A DNA stretch of 64,000 nucleotides from Erinaceus europaeus (Eukaryota; Chordata; Mammalia; Eulipotyphla; Erinaceidae). The notes beneath the pieces were generated by a model, which worked only from the letters and a program-made list of their open reading frames with translations, was not told where the DNA came from and searched no databases. Below are positions 57,655 to 64,000 of this stretch, piece after piece (positions within the stretch are counted from its first letter, which is position 1; each line of letters starts with the position of its first letter). The stretch is from NCBI RefSeq assembly GCF_950295315.1, contig NC_080165.1:4163734-4227733 (forward strand), read 5' to 3'. Both the position numbers and the translations under genes were made by a program.

Positions 57655-57885
57655 TTAATTAATTTATTTATTTTTGGTGCTGGGACTTAGAACATGTGTA
57701 ATTTCACATTTCACACCGGGCCAATGTTTCCCCTTTTGTTGTAGAGGAAGAGGCAGAGAGGAAGAGACACCACAGTATCATTTCCATGGCTAGTTCCATG
57801 ATATTCCCATGTGCTGCCATGGTTTGAGTGCCTGTAATGTCTAAGGCAAGACACAAGCCAGGTGAGCTATCTTTAAGTCTACAAC
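57655..57885 (-). mobile_element. SINE type C-like, diverged
   Basis: TTTATTTTTGGTGCTGGGAC, GAGGCAGAGAGGAAGAGACA, TGCCATGGTTTGAGTGCCTG and CCAGGTGAGCTATC follow the general order of minus-strand SINEs here. Family uncertain. Confidence 0.45.
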
Positions 57886-57889
57886 ATTG

Positions 57890-58145
57890 CATATTTAATA
57901 TACTTATTCCAACTTGAAGACAATAACTAAAGAGAAAATTGTGTTGTCCAAGGTCACACAGTTATTAAATGACGAAAATTAGATTCTAAATGTTATCTGC
58001 CTCATTCTAGAAGCTTCCCACTTGCTTCCCACTTCACATTGTTTTTCTCTCAAGGTTAACATCAATTTCATTTCACTTATGGTAAAAAGAAGACCTTCCA
58101 AAGAAAGTCATAGGATATATTGAGTAAGTTAGACTTTCACCCACT
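57890..58145. other. Unique DNA
   Basis: Nothing recognised. Confidence 0.4.
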
Positions 58146-58157
58146 GTCTTTTTTTAA

Positions 58158-58436
58158 AAAATATTTTATTTATTTATTCCCTTTTGTTGCCCTTGTTGTT
58201 TTATTGTTGTAGTTATTATTGTTGTTGTCATCGTTGTTGGATAGGACACAGAGAAACGGAGAGAGGAGGGGAAGACAGAGAGGGGGAGAGAAAGACAGAC
58301 ACCTGCAGACCTGCTTCACCGCCTGTGAAGCGACTCCCCTGCAGGTGGGGAGCCGGGGGTTCGAACCGGGATCCTTATGCCGGTCTTTGTGCTTTGCGCC
58401 ACCTGCGCTTAACCCGCTGCGCTACAGCCCAACTCC
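58158..58436 (-). mobile_element. SINE type A, little diverged
   Basis: A full copy with GGTTCGAACCCCCGG on the minus strand. CCCACTGTCTTTT repeats on both sides. It is one of the best-preserved SINEs in the window. Confidence 0.94.
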
Positions 58437-58439
58437 CCC

Positions 58440-58710
58440 CACTGTCTTTTAAAACAACTTTCCCCCCACCTTATGAAGGACAAAATTGGCAACAATGTAG
58501 TTGCAATTTTGAAATGTAAGAGTTAAAGTAGAGTATCTTTCCAAGGCTTCACCCATTTGAAGGACATCAAGGGCTACTTAAGAACTAAATAGTTATGTGC
58601 ATCATGTTAAGGATTTTGGTAAATTTTATCTCTAGCGTTTCCTTTCAGATGGATGATTGATGAAGATTAATGCATCAAGACAGGGAAAGGTTGATGACTA
58701 TGAAGCTTTA
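58440..58710. other. Unique DNA
   Basis: Nothing recognised. Confidence 0.4.
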
Positions 58711-58721
58711 AGACATAGCGT

Positions 58722-59046
58722 CCTGGAGCTCAGCTTCCCCAGAGACCCACCCTACTAGGGAAAGAGAGAGGCAGACTGGGAGTATGGACCGACCAGTCAA
58801 CGCCCATGTTCAGCGGGGAAGCAATTACAGAAGCCAGACCTTCTACCTTCTGCAACCCACAATGACCCTGGGTCCATGCTCCCAGAGGGATAGAGAATGG
58901 GAAAGCTATCGGGGGAGGGGGTGGGATATGGAGATTGGGCGGTGGGAATTGTGTGGGGTTGTACCCCTCCTACCCTATGGTTTTGTTAATTAATCCTTTC
59001 TTAAATAAAAAAGAAAAAAAATAAAATAAAATAAAATAAAATAAAA
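58722..59046 (+). mobile_element. Young 5'-truncated L1 3' end
   Basis: About 300 bases almost identical to the complement of 7390-7645 of the full-length L1, with a long A-rich (AAAATA)n tail. AAGACATAG before and after (58712-58720, ~59047) forms the TSD. Confidence 0.92.
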
Positions 59047-59792
59047 AAGACATAGAACATTTCCACCATGCTTCCTCCCGCTCACATTGGACACAGCAGA
59101 TAGTTCATAAAGATTTACTATTCCTTAAAATAATTTCAGGCTACCCAAATATTATTTTCATACAACAAATAGATCTAAAATGCCTACTTTATGGCTTCCA
59201 AGCTTACATTTTACTGACAATTGCCTTGCTTCCACAAGAAGGAATAAAAAAAATATATATCAATATATAAAAATCAGCTGACTGGTCTTTTATGTTAAAA
59301 TCATATGAGGAATTTTATGTTCATTTTTAAAATCATTACCTGTCCAGGTATTGGAAATTACCTAGATAAAGATATCATAAACCTCTCCTCAAATATACCC
59401 CAGCCTAAGTCCTCCTCAACTATTTTGCACCAGGACCTGAAACTATTCCTTAGCCCAGAGTCTTCTACTTTGGTGCAATACACCAAGTTCAGTACAAGTT
59501 CTGCTTGGTGTTTTCCCTTCTGTTCTGATGTTTCAACAGCTGTTTATGAGTGGGATCAACCCATATGCATCCTTCTTATTATGGCTGATCTCACCATGAT
59601 TCCTTCACACTCCATTCAACATGAGGTGAAGAAGGTGAATTCATCATTCTTAATATCTGAGTACTATTCCACGGTGTATATAGACTTTCTCAGGCTCTTA
59701 TCCACTGCTGGACAGCTGGGTTGCTTCCAGGTTCTGGCTACTACAAATTGTGCTGCTATGGACATAGGTGTACAAAGACTTTTTTGGATGGG

Positions 59793-60253
59793 TGTTGGTA
59801 TCTTCTAATTCTGCTTTTAAAAACCCCTTCTGTTTCTTTTGGTTTAAATCCCCCCTGCTTAACACTGCATTCTATTTACATAACCACTGCCATCTATTTA
59901 CATAAATCACTTTTACATTTACATAAAGCACCACCTTCCCTCCAGGGCATTGGTGGTTTAGTGGTAGAATTCTCACCTGCTCCGCCCCCTCTCCTTGTCA
60001 CACCCTGATCCTCTCCTTGTCACATCCTGATTTTCACCAGTCACTTTTCTCTCCACCCTCTCTGCATCACATCCTGTTCACACCCTACTTGGGAAGTATA
60101 TATAAAGACAACATTGTTTGTTTTAGTTAGTTGTTAGTTTAGTCTAGCTTGGTATAGATTGTGCTGCGTCCTTCATGAATAAAGAGATACTGCATACAGC
60201 TCAACCATGAGTCCCTGGTCCTCTGTCTCCCGTCAGTGAAGCTCAGCCCGGCA
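59793..60253 (+). mobile_element. Solo LTR, family B, in old L1
   Basis: A 461-bp LTR from TGTTGGTATC to CTCAGCCCGGCA with a perfect TSD GATGGG (59787-59792, 60254-60259). Compared with the 50593 copy it has an extra block near the TTTACATAA repeats. TATATAAAGACA and CATGAATAAAGAGATAC are present. Confidence 0.93.
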
Positions 60254-60323
60254 GATGGGTGTGTTTGGATCCTTATGATATATCCCCAGGAGAGGAATAA
60301 GTGGGTCATAGATTTCTAGCTTT

Positions 60324-60508
60324 GGAGCCAGGTGTTGTCACACCTGGTTGAGCACACTTATTATAATGTGCAAGAATCCGAGTTCAAGCCCCCGGTTTCC
60401 ACTCGCAGTGCTGCAGGTGTCTCTCTGTCTCCTTCTCTCTCTATCTCCCCCTTCCTCTCAATTTCTGGCTGTCTCTATCAAATAAATAAAGGTAAAAATT
60501 AAAATACA
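60324..60508 (+). mobile_element. SINE type B in old L1
   Basis: GGAGCCAGGTGTTGTCACAC head and TCTATCAAATAAATAAAG end. AGATTTCTAGC before and after marks the TSD. Confidence 0.92.
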
Positions 60509-62140
60509 AAGATTTCTAGCCTTTTGGGCATTCTTCAGACTGCTCTCCACAGGGATTGGACCAATGTGCATTCCCTCCAGCAGTGCAGGAGAAGCTATAC
60601 AATCCTCCTTTAACCTATTCAGCATTTGTTTTGACTTTCATTTCTGATGTGTGACATCCTCACAGGGGTGAAGTAGTATCTCACCATTGTCTTTATTTGC
60701 ATTTCTCTGAAGGCCAATGACTTGGAGCATTTTTTCATATGTCTCTTGGCCTTTTGGATCTCTTCTATGGTGTATATTCTGTTCAAACCCTCCCCTCGGC
60801 TCATTTTTGGATGAGGTCCTTTGTTTATTCATTCCTGTGTTTGATGAGCTCTTTATGTAGTTTGGTTATACGCCTCTCTCTTGTCTGACGTGTGTCATGT
60901 AAAGATCTTTTTGTTTGGGTGGTAGTTTCTTTTGCTGTATAGAAGCTTTTTAATTTGGTGTAGTCCCATTGGTTTATATTTGTTTTTGTCTTCCTTCTAA
61001 CTGGATTTACATCATTGAAAGTGCCTATAATATTTAGATGGAAAAGAGTTCTGCCAACATTTTCCTCCAGGTATTTGATAATTGCTGATCTAACATCCAA
61101 GCCCTTGACCCATTTGAATTTTGCTTTTGTTTCTATTGAGATGTAGTTTTTCAGTTTCATTTTTTCCCATGTTTCGATCCAATTTCCCCAGTACCACCTG
61201 TAGAAGATAATTTCCTTTCTCCATGTAATACATTAGGACCCCTTGTCAAGCATTAGAGGCCCATAAGTGTGGAGTGTTATTTCTGTGCTCTCAGTTCTAT
61301 TCAGTGTGTCTTCTGTTGTTCTTTTGTTGTTGTCGTTCCAATACTAGACAGTTATGATTCACTTTTTTTCCTTAGGACTGTTTTGTTGATTCTACATATT
61401 TTCTGGGTCCAGATAAATTTTTGTAGCCTTTGTTCTATCCTCTTAAAAATTTTAGTACAACATTGATGGGGGTTACATTAAGTTTGAGTATGGCTCTGGG
61501 GAGAATATTAATTTTGATGATATTAACTCTTCCAACCCATGAACATGGAATATCTTTGCACTTCGTCATGACTTTTTCTATTTCCTTGAGTAGTGAGTCA
61601 TAATTTTCAGTATACAAGTCTTTCACTTCTTTTAATAGAACTTTCCTACATACTTCATGTTTTTGCTGTTGCTGTGAATGAGACTTATTTCTGAATTTTT
61701 TCTTCTGACTTAGTGTTTGCATAGAGGAATGCTGCCAATGTTTGTATGTTAATTTTGTAGCCTGTCAACTTCCTTATTATATTGCCTACTGGACACTTGA
61801 GGTTTTGCTATGAAAACTAGCATATCATCTGTAACCTATTAATTCTTTCCTCTTGCCTGATTGCTATGGCAGGAACTTCCAACACTATGTTGAATAGAAC
61901 TGGTGATAGTGGGCATCCATGGCTAGTATCTGATCTGAGGGGAAATGCTTCCAGTTTCTCACCACTGAGTATGATGTTGGCTGTTGGTTTGCAGTATATG
62001 AACTGTACTAGGTTAAGGAATTTTCCATCTATTCTTATATTTTGTAGTGTTTTGATCATGAAAGGATGTTGGATTTTGTCAAAGGCTTTCTCTGCCTCTA
62101 TTGAGACAATCACATGGTTTTGGTTTTTCTCTCTTGGAAT

Positions 62141-63835
62141 CACAAGTTTCAGGATGAAGAATTGAATATTTTTTGTTTGTTTATTTTTATTTTCTGTTTT
62201 TCTCATTTACTCATTGCCGTAATAGCATTAATCACATGATAGGTGTATCATAATTACTTATTTTAAATAATTAATAATATATTCACTTGGTATGCTATTA
62301 GTAAATTATTTTTGTAGAGTTTCTTAATGCTCACTTTATAATTCAGTCAGTCTAAAATACACTTTTAGATCTTCCTGCATTCAAGAAATATTCTCTGTCC
62401 TTCAGCAGACAGAAACCCTTAAGATGTATTTAAATAGTAGTACATTTGAAACACTTAAGACACCTTGGCTCATTATTTTTTCTTTTAATTAATTGGAAGA
62501 AACGTCAACACAGAATTGTAATTTCTAGTTGTATTTATATAGTAAAAATGTGTCTGTTAGTATGAAAAATAACACATTATTAATAAGAATCTTATTTCAT
62601 CAAGAATTTTTTTTTTTTACAAAGGGATACTTTAAACCTGGATGGTTTATCCAGACTTTATGGTATTAATATCTTTGTATTGAAATCATACCACATGCAG
62701 AAAACATGATTGACTTTAATTTATAAAAAGCAGTTTTGATACTGTGGGATTATGTAGTTTAAAATGTATGTCTTGGAAAGAGACATTTAATTTACATATT
62801 AATACATCAAGTTGCTTTACAAAGTTGGCTAGTACCTCTCTTCTGAGAAAATCAGGTTAAGTGCATTAATGGTTGGGCTGTTAAGCACATCACTTAATAT
62901 CATTCACTAACACTTATTGATTCCTGAAAGAGACTTGCTAGTAAGGCTGTATTCCTGTACTGCTAAGATTAGGTTTATCCTGCATTAACAATGCAGTTGG
63001 ATCATTTAAGTGTCTGCTAAGTTCAAGTTTTCACATTTTAATTTATTCTTAGGCCTGTGACAATGCAATTAAAACTTTAAGACTTTGCTCACTGGAATGA
63101 TTTAGCCTGATTTTAATAAGCCTGGAAAATTGGAAGCTTTAAATAACACAAGCAAAGTAATGTTTTTCAAGATTTTTATACATAACCACACATGATTATA
63201 AATGTTATGAACAATAGGGTGTGATTGTTCATGAAGGAAAAAAAATCTCCTTTTATATAGCACAATGTGTCTCCTTAAGTAAAAAGGAAAAAGAGAAAAA
63301 CAGTTCTGAAATGATTTCTTAAATCATTACTTATGGGAAAATAAAAGTACAAAATGAGTCAGTCAAATTAAAAGATGACTAAAATTTTCTTATTTTAATA
63401 TTGTCACAGGGTTTTCTCATGAAAAGGAAAAGTGACCAGAGGTTGCAAACCAGTGTATCAGAAGCTAAAGATGTCTATAATTACTCAAACTAAATATCTG
63501 TCATAGAATGTCTTTGTTGAGTTATAGTTCCATTTGCATAAACAACATGTTTTCATGTTCTGTCAAGTGGCCAATTCAATTGTATATATATATATAAATT
63601 TGGGGGAATAGACTATGAGGAGTTTTGTACTTGGGAGGACAGTGAGGTATAATAAGTCATGATGTTTGGGGAAAATATGGAATCATGCTGCGAACACAAT
63701 ACAGTTTTATAAAGCATCATTTCCTCAGTAAAGCAAAAGTTAATTTTTCAAGAGAGACAATCCAGCCTATAAGATTATCAGCTTGCATGTCTGATATCCC
63801 TGAGGTCACAAGGCTCACTCCAAGCACCATATTTC
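62141..63835. other. Unique AT-rich DNA
   Basis: About 1.7 kb free of recognised repeats. A perfect 7-bp inverted repeat CTGCATT-AAC-AATGCAG lies at 62980-62996. No gene recognised. Confidence 0.5.
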
Positions 63836-63859
63836 CCCAGGACTGAGCTGGCCTCAGGG

Positions 63860-63861
<2 letters not shown>

Positions 63862-63910
<49 letters not shown>
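63862..63910. repeat. (CT)n microsatellite
   Basis: CT dinucleotides with a few CCT interruptions; a pyrimidine-rich run and (CTT)n/(ATT)n continue to the window end. Confidence 0.93.
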
Positions 63911-63916
<6 letters not shown>

Positions 63917-64000
63917 CACCCATTATCTCCCCTCCTCCTCCTTCTTTTCTTCCTCCTCTCTTTCTTCTTCTTCTTCTTATTGTTATTATTATTATTATTT

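Larger units (their letters stand above)
59340..62140 (-). mobile_element. Old antisense L1 (partial ORF2 and 3'UTR)
   Basis: ORF2 pieces are readable on the minus strand, all broken by stops and frameshifts: near 61866-62206 the reverse-transcriptase block ([48 protein letters not shown]), near 61435-61722 the KDIPCSWVGRVNIIKINILP block, and near 60825-61160 the C-terminal part. The 5' end stops near 62140, within the reverse transcriptase. It is interrupted by a solo LTR (59793-60253) and a SINE (60324-60508). Confidence 0.88.

Overview
The window looks like non-genic (intergenic or intronic) DNA from a hedgehog (Erinaceus-like, Eulipotyphla). This rests on many copies of tRNA-derived SINEs of the type I know from hedgehogs, together with a lineage-typical L1 and class II endogenous retrovirus (ERV) LTRs. 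I recognise no host protein-coding exon, rRNA or functional tRNA. Apart from unique AT-rich DNA, nearly everything is transposable element, microsatellite or one large satellite array. Species and family names are inference; no database was searched.

Layout. 0-5.9 kb: a 5'-truncated non-L1 LINE copy with a target-site duplication (TSD), SINEs, old L1 tails and simple repeats. 6.7-7.1 kb: a solo LTR (family A) with a perfect 6-bp TSD. 7.33-15.06 kb: a full-length antisense L1 with open ORF1 and ORF2, a 5'UTR holding two 242-bp tandem units, and a 17-bp TSD. 15-24 kb: nested insertions into old L1 3' ends. These include a 745-bp LTR-like insert and a structure in which two family-A LTRs face each other in inverted orientation around 124 bp of leader, all inside one 6-bp TSD. 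One of those LTRs is itself split by an 825-bp LTR carrying a minisatellite. 24.6-30.4 kb: a ~61-bp satellite array of roughly 94 units with internal long-range duplications. 33.4-38.9 kb: a SINE split by a 5.2-kb mosaic class II ERV (LTR, primer site, broken gag, gag-pro, integrase tail, then a segment ending in a different LTR family, B). 45.3-45.7 kb: a second copy of the non-L1 LINE. 48-54 kb: more solo LTRs and SINEs. 54.8-57.6 kb: two L1 insertions with 5' inversions (twin-priming type). 58.7-62.1 kb: a young L1 tail and an old antisense L1 ORF2 interrupted by a solo LTR-B and a SINE. 62.1-64 kb: unique AT-rich DNA and microsatellites.

Working relationships. The L1 is the only element with both retrotransposition proteins intact, and it is the likely kind of source for the SINE insertions (A/T-rich tails, 9-17 bp TSDs). 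The ERV pieces are all broken or reduced to solo LTRs. The most unusual items are the inverted-LTR insertion with its junction exactly at the end of the 18-nt primer-binding site, the non-L1 LINE whose protein resembles invertebrate elements, and the satellite array.
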